Origin: an uncultured Collinsella sp.
GTDB taxonomy: Bacteria > Actinomycetota > Coriobacteriia > Coriobacteriales > Coriobacteriaceae
Reading direction: 5' to 3'
Length of the DNA: 22,936 nucleotides
Assembly (NCBI GenBank): GCA_902465015.1
Contig: CABQLK010000033.1
Span: 1-22,936, forward strand
This document shows, one piece after another, positions 13,539 through 20,600 of the stretch; within the stretch, counting starts at the first letter, position 1; each line of letters opens with the position of its first letter. The notes below the pieces were generated by a model. It was not told the origin of the DNA and searched no databases. It saw nothing but the letters and a program-made list of their open reading frames with translations. Position numbers and translations under genes: made by a program.

Positions 13539-14258
13539 TTACATCACCATAACGTAGCGCGATCCCACGTAGTACTGCTTACCCATCAGGACCGGCTCGC
13601 CATTGGGGCCGATAAAGCCGGCACGCAGGTTGAGCAGTGGATCGTGCGGAGCGATGCCCAGCTCGGCCGCCTGCTCGGTATTGGCACGAACGGCCTCGAC
13701 CGTGCGGTAGCCAACCGAGACAATCGGCGTTCCGCCAACACGCTCGACCTCGGAAAAAATCGACTTGTCCTCAAGATCGGCCGTCAACAGCTCACGGTAG
13801 GCGTCAAACGGCACAAAGATGTTCTCCTCAAAAATGGGCTCGCCGTCGGCCGTACGCACGCGCTTGATGTGCAGCAGCAGCGCGTCCTTCTGCAGGCCAA
13901 AGAACTCCATCTCGTTTTGACGTGCCGGCACAATCTGGCGATCGACCACATGCGCGCCCGCCTTCATGTCATTATCGGCACACAGCGCGGTAAACGTCTG
14001 CAGCGTCGAAGCGTGGAACTGGCGGTTGATGTGCGGCGTGGAGACAAAGGTGCCACGGCCCTGCTGCTTAACCAGGTAGCCATCGGAGCACAGCTCCTCG
14101 ACGGCGCGGCGCACCGTAATGCGGCTCACGTCGTACTGCTCGGCTAGCTCAAGCTCGGACGGAATACGCTCCTTGGGTGCATAAACACCTTTCTCGATCG
14201 CGTCCTTGATTTCGTCATAAATCTGCTGGTAAAGCGGTGCATTTTTGGGCGTAGGCAT
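13539..14258 (-). CDS. GntR-family regulator with UTRA domain, candidate controller of the right PTS
   Basis: DNA-binding regulator of 239 aa: winged helix-turn-helix in residues about 7-72 (PLYQQIYDEIKDAIEKGVY, YDVSRITVRRAVEELCSDGYL, QGRGTFV) and a UTRA effector domain ending VGSRYVMVM. It resembles the GntR protein at 10490 more than the one at 1111. The ribosome-binding site is weak (AAGAG). A 13-bp ACG-N7-CGT site lies 37 nt before its ATG; the same kind of site occurs at similar distance before the PTS operon and the EamA gene, so autoregulation plus control of those units is proposed. It is downstream of YitT on the same strand, separated by 220 nt holding a strong hairpin and a 44-nt repeat. 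Effector unknown. Confidence 0.93.
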   Translation of the reverse strand: MPTPKNAPLYQQIYDEIKDAIEKGVYAPKERIPSELELAEQYDVSRITVRRAVEELCSDGYLVKQQGRGTFVSTPHINRQFHASTLQTFTALCADNDMKAGAHVVDRQIVPARQNEMEFFGLQKDALLLHIKRVRTADGEPIFEENIFVPFDAYRELLTADLEDKSIFSEVERVGGTPIVSVGYRTVEAVRANTEQAAELGIAPHDPLLNLRAGFIGPNGEPVLMGKQYYVGSRYVMVM

Positions 14259-14295
14259 ATCTAATCACTCTTATTGGAATATCGAAATAACTAAT

Positions 14296-14308
14296 ACGTA
14301 TATAACGT
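14296..14308 (-). promoter_or_regulatory. ACG-N7-CGT operator candidate, GntR gene copy
   Basis: Minus-strand ACGTTATATACGT, palindromic at its ends, 37 nt before the GntR start. It is one of three such sites at matching positions (others 20450-20462 and 21723-21735). Its placement in the promoter region suggests autoregulation. Confidence 0.55.
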
Positions 14309-14350
14309 CTAGTTTCATGTTACCTCATATTGATAAAACGATACACCCTC

Positions 14351-14394
14351 CCTACCAAAAAGCGACAGCTTCATTTTGGTAGGTTTTATCTGGG
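14351..14394 (-). repeat. 44-nt hairpin repeat, copy 2
   Basis: Same length and orientation relative to transcription as the copies at 6201-6244 and 16488-16531. The arms CCTACCAAAA and TTTTTGGTAGG pair perfectly. In the loop, two C-to-G differences from the other copies create a small inner stem AAGC/GCTT, hinting at maintained structure. It lies 92 nt before the GntR start. Confidence 0.88.
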
Positions 14395-14401
14395 TAAACG
14401 A

Positions 14402-14437
14402 GAGCCTCCCGAAAGCAGCGAGGCTTTCGGGAGGCTC
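14402..14437 (-). terminator. strong hairpin downstream of YitT gene
   Basis: Perfect 15-bp stem GAGCCTCCCGAAAGC (14402-14416) with 14423-14437 and a 6-nt loop, starting 41 nt after the YitT stop codon on the minus strand. The following sequence (TCGTTTACCC) has only a short T-run, so termination is likely but not certain. Confidence 0.7.
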
Positions 14438-14478
14438 AAGCGGACAGGATTGCGCCAGGCCGGCAAAATGCCAAAACC

Positions 14479-15486
14479 CTACTTGCCGTCGTCCTGCTGC
14501 AGGCTATCCTGCTCGCTGAGGCGCGCCTGCCTGCTGGCCATGCGCGCGGGCTTGTCGGGATCGGGAACGGCCGTGGGCATGGGCTCGTCGACATGACCGC
14601 CCCACCAGCCGCCCACAAAGTTGAGCGTGTGGAACACGTTGATCACGGCCCCGGGATCAATGTCGCACACCAGCTTGATAATGTCCTGGCTCTCGTAGGT
14701 CGATACAACAGCGTGCAGCAGGTACATCTTCTCGCGGCTGTATCCGCCGATGACCTCGGCACAGCTAATGCCATGCTGAAAATGATCAACATAGGCGGTC
14801 ATGACCTCGTCTGCCTTACGCGTCGTGATCTGCAGCGTCACGCGGTCGTAACGACGATAGAAACTGTCGATGGTCTTGGTCGAAATAAACTGGAACACGA
14901 TGGAGTACGCCGCCTTGTCCCAGCCAAACATAAAGCCAAAGATCGCCAGGATAAAGCAGTTGAAACCAAAGATGACGCCCCAGATGGTCTTGCCCGTGTG
15001 GTTGGAAACCCACAGCGCGATAAAGTCGGTACCGCCGGTGGATGCGCCGGACTTAAGCGCGATGGCAGCACCCAGACCCGAGACCACGCCGCCAAAAATG
15101 ATGAGCATAATCTTGTCGCCCAAAAACGGTGCGAAGTGAAAGACGTTGAGGAACAGCGATGAGAGCACGACCTGCATCATCGAGAAGATGACGAAGCGCT
15201 TGCTAATGCCGCTCCAACATAGGAGCGCCACGGGGATGTTGAGCGCGAGCATACCGAGCGAGATGTCGATGTGAACGCCGCCGAGCGAGGTAACGCGATC
15301 GAGCAGGACCGCGACGCCGGTAAGACCGCTCGGAAGCAGGTCGGCGGGCTGGATGAACGCCTGGATCAGAAATGTCTGGAGAATGGCGGAAATTGTGACC
15401 GCCACGGCGGTAATAGCGCGACGGACGATGGTGAGACGGCCGAGCACGAGCACTCGGTCCGTGAGCTGATCGATGGCGTTCGCCAC
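14479..15486 (-). CDS. YitT-family membrane protein (DUF161 and DUF2179)
   Basis: Integral membrane protein of 335 aa and unknown biochemical function. The N-terminal two thirds holds about five to six hydrophobic helices with the family segments QAFIQPADLLPSGLTGVA, GGVVSGLGAAIALKSGASTGGTDFIA and GFNCFILAIFGF. From about residue 215 the soluble DUF2179 domain follows (DRVTLQITTRKADEVMTAY, GYSREKMYLLHAVVSTYES, DPGAVINVFHTLNFVGGW). A charged tail rich in Asp, Pro and Arg ends the protein. The start is GTG, chosen because GGGAG lies 5 nt upstream. It lies between the HAD and GntR genes on the same strand but is bounded by strong hairpins on both sides, so it may be its own transcript. No link to the PTS is evident. 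Confidence 0.92.
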   Translation of the reverse strand: MANAIDQLTDRVLVLGRLTIVRRAITAVAVTISAILQTFLIQAFIQPADLLPSGLTGVAVLLDRVTSLGGVHIDISLGMLALNIPVALLCWSGISKRFVIFSMMQVVLSSLFLNVFHFAPFLGDKIMLIIFGGVVSGLGAAIALKSGASTGGTDFIALWVSNHTGKTIWGVIFGFNCFILAIFGFMFGWDKAAYSIVFQFISTKTIDSFYRRYDRVTLQITTRKADEVMTAYVDHFQHGISCAEVIGGYSREKMYLLHAVVSTYESQDIIKLVCDIDPGAVINVFHTLNFVGGWWGGHVDEPMPTAVPDPDKPARMASRQARLSEQDSLQQDDGK

Positions 15487-15625
15487 GTAGGCTCCCTTCG
15501 AAGACAGATGTGGTTGTGGGGCATGCCCGCGATTGTAGCATGGAGCGAGAGGAGGCGCTTTAATTCACCCTCTCTCGACGACCAAAACGGGACCAGCAAC
15601 CCCCACGACCAAAGGGCAAAATTCC

Positions 15626-15745
15626 AAGTGAGTAGACTTTTTACGATCTGCCGAGCACACCCAAAAATAGCCACCTCTGTGACCTGCGGTTTTACAAAGG
15701 AAGATATGTTTTGCGCTCGGCCTGCGCCAAAAAGTCTACTCACTT
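15626..15745. repeat. 120-nt inverted repeat with perfect 17-bp arms
   Basis: AAGTGAGTAGACTTTTT (15626-15642) is perfectly inverted at 15729-15745. Inside, after a symmetrical 7/7-nt internal loop, GCCGAGC (15650-15656) pairs with GCTCGGC (15715-15721). The 58-nt tip shows no further strong pairing. It lies in the 356-nt gap between YitT and the HAD gene. Apart from this element and the hairpin at 15792-15839, nothing else was recognised there. Confidence 0.85.
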
Positions 15746-15791
15746 AGCCCGAATCGAAGCCAAACGGATCCAAATAGATGACAAATTAAGC

Positions 15792-15839
15792 CAATCCGCA
15801 GCAAAAGACGCGTGAACCCGTGCTTCTCGCGGCGGATTG
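15792..15839 (-). terminator. stem-loop downstream of the HAD gene
   Basis: CAATCCGC (15792-15799) pairs with GCGGATTG (15832-15839), 3 nt after the HAD stop codon on the minus strand, with a 32-nt interior. The following sequence (GCTTAATTTG) has no clean T-run. A weak terminator or mRNA-end structure. Confidence 0.4.
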
Positions 15840-15842
15840 ACA

Positions 15843-16472
15843 CTACAAAGCGGCCAAAATGTCGGTCAGATTATCGATAACGGCATCGGCTCGCGATTGA
15901 TCCAGGTTGACGCCTTCGTGCGGACGCAGTGCCAGGACGCGGGCGCCGGAGCGCTTGCCGGCCTCGATGCCCAAAGGCGAGTCCTCGATAACCAGGCACT
16001 CGGCAGACTCCACACCCAGCGCCTCCATAGCACGCAGGTAGATCTCGGGGTCGGGCTTAAACGCACTGCACTCGTGGCCGCTGATGGTGTAGCCCAGCAC
16101 GTCGGCGATACCGGCAATCTCCACCAGCTCGTCAATGAGCTCGCGATAGGACGAGCTTGCGATGGCGCACTTCACGCCGCGCTCGTGCAGCTCACGCATC
16201 ACCGGCTCCGTCTGCTCGTTGAGAAGCTCGGCATACGGAACGGGGTGGTCCGGGCTGTAGACCTGCTTGTACTCTACGCGCAGGCGCTCGCGCAGCTCAA
16301 CATCGTCGGGCACCAGCGCCTTCCAGATGGCGGGCTCGTTAGACCCCGAAAGATCGGGGATCTCGTCAAAGTGGAAGCCCTTCTCCTCCATAAACGCCAC
16401 GCGGCGACGGTTGTAGAACCACTCGGTATCGACCAGCACGCCGTCCATGTCAAACAGCACTGCCTTGATCAT
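15843..16472 (-). CDS. HAD-superfamily phosphatase / beta-phosphoglucomutase-like hydrolase
   Basis: Predicted cytoplasmic phosphotransferase of 209 aa. It shows HAD motif I FDMDGVLVD with nucleophile Asp8 and acid/base Asp10, an alpha-helical cap (about 15-80), motif II Ser106 (AIASSS), motif III Lys139 (AFKPDPEIY) and motif IV Glu163-Asp164 (VIEDSPLGIEAG). This is the beta-phosphoglucomutase/sugar-phosphatase branch. An upstream in-frame extension is rejected because GGAGGAG directly precedes the ATG at 16472. It lies downstream of the SIS deglycase and PTS genes but after a terminator and a 44-nt hairpin repeat, so read-through or a separate promoter is needed. It may dephosphorylate a sugar phosphate from that pathway; the substrate cannot be read from the sequence. 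Confidence 0.92.
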   Translation of the reverse strand: MIKAVLFDMDGVLVDTEWFYNRRRVAFMEEKGFHFDEIPDLSGSNEPAIWKALVPDDVELRERLRVEYKQVYSPDHPVPYAELLNEQTEPVMRELHERGVKCAIASSSYRELIDELVEIAGIADVLGYTISGHECSAFKPDPEIYLRAMEALGVESAECLVIEDSPLGIEAGKRSGARVLALRPHEGVNLDQSRADAVIDNLTDILAAL

Positions 16473-16487
16473 ACGCATCTCCTCCCA

Positions 16488-16531
16488 CCTGCCAAAAAGG
16501 GACAGGTTTATTTTGGTAGGTTTTATCTGGG
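16488..16531 (-). repeat. 44-nt hairpin repeat, copy 3
   Basis: Minus-strand sequence begins CCCAGATAAAACCTACCAAA and differs from copy 1 at 3 of 44 positions. Its end lies 15 nt before the HAD ATG and runs straight into GGGAGGAG, the same arrangement as copy 1 before the cyclo-ligase gene. Confidence 0.88.
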
Positions 16532-16566
16532 GTTTTATGGGGCGACGAACACGCCCTCCCCAGAGC

Positions 16567-16599
16567 AAAAAAGGGGACGGGGCGCAAACCCCATCCCCT
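16567..16599 (-). terminator. rho-independent terminator after the SIS deglycase (end of PTS operon)
   Basis: Minus-strand stem of 11 bp (16589-16599 with 16572-16582, one G-U pair), GC-rich, 6-nt loop, followed by six T residues. It lies 34 nt after the stop codon of the SIS gene and marks the probable end of the PTS-SIS transcript. Confidence 0.88.
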
Positions 16600-16632
16600 C
16601 TCAATCAACCCGTAAGGTCTACTTACTTGTGA

Positions 16633-17616
16633 TTAGTAGGAAAGCTTCCACATGTAGCGACGCATGGTCAGCGGGTGCTGACGGGCCTCGGCGATCTGGT
16701 TGCCGTACTCGCGCATAACGGCGAGGTGCAGCAGCGGGTTGAAGTAGGTGACGACGCTCGCGGGCACGGCGTCAGCCAGGCCGTAGTCCTTGGAGTCGAT
16801 CAGAGCGACCTTGGCGCCCATGCGCTCAAGGAAGGTGAGGGCGCGGGCGTCCATCGGACGGGTGGCGCCATCGGACATGAGGAAGACGTAGGGCTTACCC
16901 TCGGTGGAAACCTCGAACGGGCCATGGAAGTACTCGCCGGTGTTGTAGGCAGCGGCGTCGATCCACTGCATCTCGGTGAACAGGAAGGCGGCGTTAGAGT
17001 AAGCCATCTTCTCGGAGGCACCGGAAGCCATGAAGTAGATCATCTTGTCGTCCTTGAAGTCCTCGGCGAACTTCTTGGCGAGCTTCTTGCAGTGCTGAGC
17101 GGCGTTCTCGCAGAGCTCGAAGACGTTGGTGAGGCCGGTGATCATGTCCTCGTAGTGGTCATAGCCCTCGGTCTGCTGAAGGATCTCGAGAGCAAGAGCG
17201 ATGGCATAGCCGGGCTTCTCGCACTTGGCAGCGTAGTTGGCGTGGAAGCCGTGAACGATAACGTGGTCGGCGTCGACGGTCAGAGCGGAGCCAGCCTTGT
17301 TGGTGAGGGAGACGACCGGGCAGTTGTGCTTCTTGGCGGTCTTGTTGGCCTCGACGGTCTCGGGCGTGGAGCCACCGAGGGAGCAGGTGATCACGAAGGT
17401 GTGCTCGTTGACCCAGGAAGGCGTGTCGTAGTTGAACTCGTTAGCGGTGAAGATCTGAACGTTCAGCTTGTCCGTGTTGTTGGCCAGGAAGTACTTGGCG
17501 GGGTAAAGGTCGGACATGGAAGCACCGCAGCCGACGAAGGCGACGCTGTGGATCTCGTGGTTGGACAGGACGTCAGCGACGATCTGCTTAGGGAGGTTAA
17601 GGTCGATCTCGTACAT
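16633..17616 (-). CDS. SIS-domain sugar-phosphate deglycase, FrlB/Gfr-like (paralogue 2, PTS-linked)
   Basis: Predicted deglycase of 327 aa acting on the phosphorylated conjugate delivered by the adjacent PTS, giving a hexose 6-phosphate and an amine. It has two SIS folds: first-domain loop CSLGGSTPETV (78-88), and in the second domain Glu215 (FTEMQW) and His231 (TGEYFHGPFE), the expected 16-residue spacing. The C-terminus is MRRYMWKLSY. In-frame codons continue upstream, but AAAGGA lies 9 nt before the ATG at 17616 and fixes the start. It follows the IID gene after 199 nt containing two hairpins, so it may share the PTS transcript or have its own promoter. PTS-plus-deglycase linkage parallels the gfr genes of Salmonella. 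The actual conjugate is unknown. Confidence 0.88.
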   Translation of the reverse strand: MYEIDLNLPKQIVADVLSNHEIHSVAFVGCGASMSDLYPAKYFLANNTDKLNVQIFTANEFNYDTPSWVNEHTFVITCSLGGSTPETVEANKTAKKHNCPVVSLTNKAGSALTVDADHVIVHGFHANYAAKCEKPGYAIALALEILQQTEGYDHYEDMITGLTNVFELCENAAQHCKKLAKKFAEDFKDDKMIYFMASGASEKMAYSNAAFLFTEMQWIDAAAYNTGEYFHGPFEVSTEGKPYVFLMSDGATRPMDARALTFLERMGAKVALIDSKDYGLADAVPASVVTYFNPLLHLAVMREYGNQIAEARQHPLTMRRYMWKLSY

Positions 17617-17706
17617 CTGACACATTCCTTTCGATTTTTGCGGCGCCACATTGCCGGGCGCTCGCAGGGTTACCGTGGTTTGGACCGAGTCGCCGGCCCG
17701 TTAAGG

Positions 17707-17737
17707 ATGCGACAAAGGGACTGTCCCATTGTCGCAT
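17707..17737. repeat. near-perfect palindrome in the IID-SIS gap
   Basis: ATGCGACAAAGGGAC (17707-17721) and GTCCCATTGTCGCAT (17723-17737) are inverted with one mismatch around a single base. The GGGACTGTCCC centre recalls the GGGACAG core found in the 44-nt repeat. No T-run follows. Function unknown. Confidence 0.7.
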
Positions 17738-17750
17738 TTTGGGAATGGAA

Positions 17751-17781
17751 GCCTGCCTGGGGTATGGGATGCCAGGCAGGC
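17751..17781 (-). terminator. hairpin downstream of the IID gene
   Basis: Perfect 10-bp stem GCCTGCCTGG (17751-17760) with 17772-17781 and an 11-nt loop, 34 nt after the IID stop on the minus strand. Only TT follows, so it may act as an mRNA-stability or partial-termination element that sets a different level for the downstream SIS gene. Confidence 0.5.
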
Positions 17782-17815
17782 CCCCGGGGGAAAGCGGTTA
17801 GACGCTTGGTCGCGA

Positions 17816-18649
17816 CTAGGCCAGGATGCCGGCCGCGGAGAGGGCGATGCCGCCCACGATGGCGATCACGAGAAGCCAACCGGTGTTGACGTTCTTCTTG
17901 ATGAGCCAGTACATAAGGCCGGTGAGGCCAAGGGAGATCATCTGGGGCATCATGCCGTCCAGGATGTCCTGGATAACGACGGTGCCCTCAGCGAACTGCA
18001 GCGGGGTGGTGGCGCCGATCAGCGTAGCGATCATGCCGCCCACGGACATAAGACCCACGATGCCACAGACATACATGAGCTTCTCCATGAGGTCGCCGCC
18101 CTGAAGCTTGCTCAGGTACTCGTGGCCGCCCTGATAGCCCATCTTGGCTGCGAACCAAGTGATCAGCACAGAGGGGACGATGGAGATGAGCATGGCCAGG
18201 ATCGGGCCCATGATGGAGCCCTGCTGAGCCAGCTGAACGCCCAGGCCAAAGGCGATAACGCGGATGGTGCCCTGGAAGAAGGAGTCACCGATGCCGGAAA
18301 GCGGACCCATGAGGGAGGTCTTGACCGCGTTGATCGAATCGGGATCGAAGTTCTCGGGATCCTTGGCGTACTCCTCCTCCATGGAGGCGGAGAGGCCCAG
18401 GATGAAAGCGCTCGTCTGCGGGGTGCAGTTGTAGAACGCCATGTGACGGTGGTAAGCCTCTTTCTTAGCAGCGAGCTGCTTGGGGTCGGACTCATCCGGA
18501 TAGAGGCGATCGAGCGTGGGAACCATGCCGTAGAGGAAGCCCATGTTCATCTGACGCTCGTAGTTCCAAGAGGCCTGGATGGCCCAGGAGCGCCAGAAGA
18601 ACTGGCTGACCTTCTTGTTCAGGGACACGTCCTTGGTTGCGGTTGCCAT
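17816..18649 (-). CDS. PTS mannose-family IID component
   Basis: Membrane subunit that works with IIC to translocate the sugar. The 277-aa protein carries the IID features: an amphipathic N-terminus (RSWAIQASWNYERQMNMGFLYGMVPTLDRLY), FYNCTPQTSAFILGL (families usually have Asn-Thr-His-Pro here), the hallmark KTSLMGPLSGIGDSFFQGTIR at about 110-130, a central pair of hydrophobic segments, and a C-terminal membrane region ending NTGWLLVIAIVGGIALSAAGILA. AAGGAGG precedes the ATG; an in-frame upstream extension overlapping IIC is rejected. It starts 13 nt after the IIC stop, so the two are co-translated. Specificity is not inferable. Confidence 0.95.
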   Translation of the reverse strand: MATATKDVSLNKKVSQFFWRSWAIQASWNYERQMNMGFLYGMVPTLDRLYPDESDPKQLAAKKEAYHRHMAFYNCTPQTSAFILGLSASMEEEYAKDPENFDPDSINAVKTSLMGPLSGIGDSFFQGTIRVIAFGLGVQLAQQGSIMGPILAMLISIVPSVLITWFAAKMGYQGGHEYLSKLQGGDLMEKLMYVCGIVGLMSVGGMIATLIGATTPLQFAEGTVVIQDILDGMMPQMISLGLTGLMYWLIKKNVNTGWLLVIAIVGGIALSAAGILA

Positions 18650-18662
18650 AGTGTGTTCCTCC

Positions 18663-19457
18663 TTAGTCTTCGTCGTCTTCGAGCGGATCGTAGTCGGAAT
18701 CGACACCGGCGGCTGCATGGGAACCGTTGAACTTGAAGCCCATGAAGACGACAGCCAGGCACACACCGATCAGAGCGACCGCGATGACGGACAGGTTGAG
18801 GTAAGCGGCGAGCAGGAAACCGATGAACAGGAACGGAGTCATACCCTTCTTGATCATCATGGTGAGCAGCAGGGCCAAGCCGTAGGCGGTCATGATCTTG
18901 GTCGAAACGTTAAGACCAGTGGACAGCCACTCGGGAACCATGTTGACGATGGCCTGAACCAGGTCGGTGCCAACAAAGACGGCGAGGAAGATCGGCAGGA
19001 AGTACATGACGGCGTACAGACCGGAGCCGGCGCAGATGTGCATACGGTAGGCGGTCTTGAACTTTCCGTTATCGATCGCGCTATCTGCCACATGGGTGAG
19101 GGCGGCGATGATGGAACGGAACACGATGCCGAGGAGCTGACCCAGGACGGCGACCGGGATGGCGATCGTCATGGCGGTCTCGGCAGAAGCATCGGTCAGG
19201 CACGCAAAGGCAGCGGCCACGATGCCGCCCAGGACCATATCGGGCGGAACGGCGGCGCCGACCTGCACCAGGCCCATGGACACGAGCTCGACGGCGGCAC
19301 CGACGGCAAGGCCGGTGGGCACATCGCCCAGCAGCAGACCGACGAGCGTAGCGCCAACGAGGGGCTGCTCGAAGTTAAGACGACCGAGCAGGCGGGAGTC
19401 CCACATGCAGAACACGCCGACGAGGCCGACGAGCACCGCACTGATGAACGTATTCAT
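18663..19457 (-). CDS. PTS mannose-family IIC component
   Basis: Polytopic membrane subunit forming the sugar channel with IID. The 264-aa protein is rich in hydrophobic helices; family features are the N-terminal ISAVLVGLVGVFCMWDSRLLGRLNFEQPLV, then GLLLGDVPTGLAVGAAVELVSMGLVQVGAAVPPDMVLGGI (the conserved sugar-site region), and a Met-rich C-terminal half. The tail is strongly acidic (Asp/Glu cluster at the last 12 residues), probably cytoplasmic. GAAAGGAG lies ahead of the ATG. It sits between the IIAB fusion (36-nt gap holding a small CAGGC-AAAA-GCCTG hairpin) and IID (13-nt gap), confirming one operon. Confidence 0.95.
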   Translation of the reverse strand: MNTFISAVLVGLVGVFCMWDSRLLGRLNFEQPLVGATLVGLLLGDVPTGLAVGAAVELVSMGLVQVGAAVPPDMVLGGIVAAAFACLTDASAETAMTIAIPVAVLGQLLGIVFRSIIAALTHVADSAIDNGKFKTAYRMHICAGSGLYAVMYFLPIFLAVFVGTDLVQAIVNMVPEWLSTGLNVSTKIMTAYGLALLLTMMIKKGMTPFLFIGFLLAAYLNLSVIAVALIGVCLAVVFMGFKFNGSHAAAGVDSDYDPLEDDED

Positions 19458-19493
19458 ACCCTTCTCCTTTCAGTCAGGCAAAAGCCTGGTTGA

Positions 19494-20417
19494 TTACAGC
19501 TTGGCGTCGATGTCGACGCTCTGATACGTAGGGGTCTGCTGGACGTAGAGCTTAATGCCCATGTCGAGCAGCTGGTTGACGTCGGCCTTCTGGGTGGCGT
19601 CGAGGAAGACGGAGCTGTCCTTACCGCCGACCTGATCGGCACCGTCGTGGTTGGCGGTGGCGCCCAGGTTGATGGCGTCGAGCTTGTAGCCCTGGCAGAA
19701 CTGCAGCATCTCGGCAGTGTTGCCAAAGACGAACATGACGCGCTCGCCGAGGGTGTTGAGCTTATCCATCTTGGCGAGGGCACGCTCGACGGTGAAGACG
19801 TTCAGGCGCACGCCCTGGGGCTTGGCCAGCTTAAGAGCGCCCTTCTTGATGTCATCGTTGGCGGCAGCGTTGTCGACGACGATGATGCGCTCGGCCTGAA
19901 CCTTGGTGGTCCAGGTAAAGACGACCTGGCCGTGCAGCAGACGGTAGTCAAGACGTGCGAGGACGATCTTGGCGGGACCGGAGCTGTGACGGGACGTCTT
20001 GGCCTTCTTGGCGGGAGCCGCGGCGGCCTCGACCGGTGCGTTGGGGTTGGTCAGACCGGTGCGGGCCTCATTGATGAGGGCCGCGAGCTCGGCGCCCTTG
20101 ACGGGGACGGGGCTCATAGCGAGCGTGAGCGCCAGCGGGATGTTGAAACCGCTGACAACCGTGAACTTCGTGCCGTTCTTGGAAAGCTCGACCATGTTGT
20201 TATTGACCGAGCTGCCGAGCATATCGGTCAGCACATAGACGGTGTCGTCCGCGTTGAACGTGGCGATCATGGCGTCCACCTTATTGGTGATGGGCTCCTT
20301 GTCGTCACGAGCAAGCGACACGACGTGGACGTTCGACACGTCGCCGAGAACCATCTCGAGCGTGTCTTTGGCGCCTGCGGCCAGGCCGCCATGAGATGCG
20401 AGAATGATCTGATTCAT
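19494..20417 (-). CDS. PTS mannose-family IIAB fusion protein
   Basis: Cytoplasmic phosphocarrier combining IIA and IIB in one 307-aa chain, the ManX-type arrangement. IIA covers residues 1 to about 122: MNQIILASHG with phosphorylated His9, and YVLTDMLGSS with Asp65. A flexible Ala/Pro/Lys-rich linker (about 125-148) follows. IIB covers about 150-307: IVLARLDYRLLHGQV with phosphorylated His162, then DDIKKGALKLAKPQGVRLNVF. AAGGAGGAGG gives a very strong ribosome-binding site. It is the first gene of the operon IIAB-IIC-IID-SIS. A TATAAT box at 20444-20449 on the minus strand lies beside an ACG-N7-CGT site, so regulation by the GntR protein at 13539 is proposed. Confidence 0.96.
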   Translation of the reverse strand: MNQIILASHGGLAAGAKDTLEMVLGDVSNVHVVSLARDDKEPITNKVDAMIATFNADDTVYVLTDMLGSSVNNNMVELSKNGTKFTVVSGFNIPLALTLAMSPVPVKGAELAALINEARTGLTNPNAPVEAAAAPAKKAKTSRHSSGPAKIVLARLDYRLLHGQVVFTWTTKVQAERIIVVDNAAANDDIKKGALKLAKPQGVRLNVFTVERALAKMDKLNTLGERVMFVFGNTAEMLQFCQGYKLDAINLGATANHDGADQVGGKDSSVFLDATQKADVNQLLDMGIKLYVQQTPTYQSVDIDAKL

Positions 20418-20443
20418 CTTGCCTCCTCCTTTTCGTTATGGTC

Positions 20444-20462
20444 ATTATAACGTCTTATACGT
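20444..20462 (-). promoter_or_regulatory. PTS operon -10 box with adjoining ACG-N7-CGT operator candidate
   Basis: Minus-strand ACGTATAAGACGT (20450-20462) directly precedes TATAAT (20444-20449), so a bound repressor would cover the -10/-35 spacer. The site lies 32 nt before the IIAB start. The -35 region is weak. The rest of 20418-20600 shows no clear feature. Confidence 0.55.
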
Positions 20463-20600
20463 TGCTTATATTGCTAATTAGTATAAAGACCGTTTGCGGG
20501 TGAAAATCGACCGTTGACGGGTTTAACGTACTTGAAACGTTGGGGCTGAGCAGGCCGGCGCTGGCTGGATAACCCCAGGTCAGACGCCGCACACAATCCT

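Noticed and set aside
16675..17889. 404-codon open frame antisense to the second SIS gene
   Set aside because: Composition is Gly/Val/Leu/Asp repeats typical of a reverse-strand shadow, and it runs on across the intergenic hairpins.
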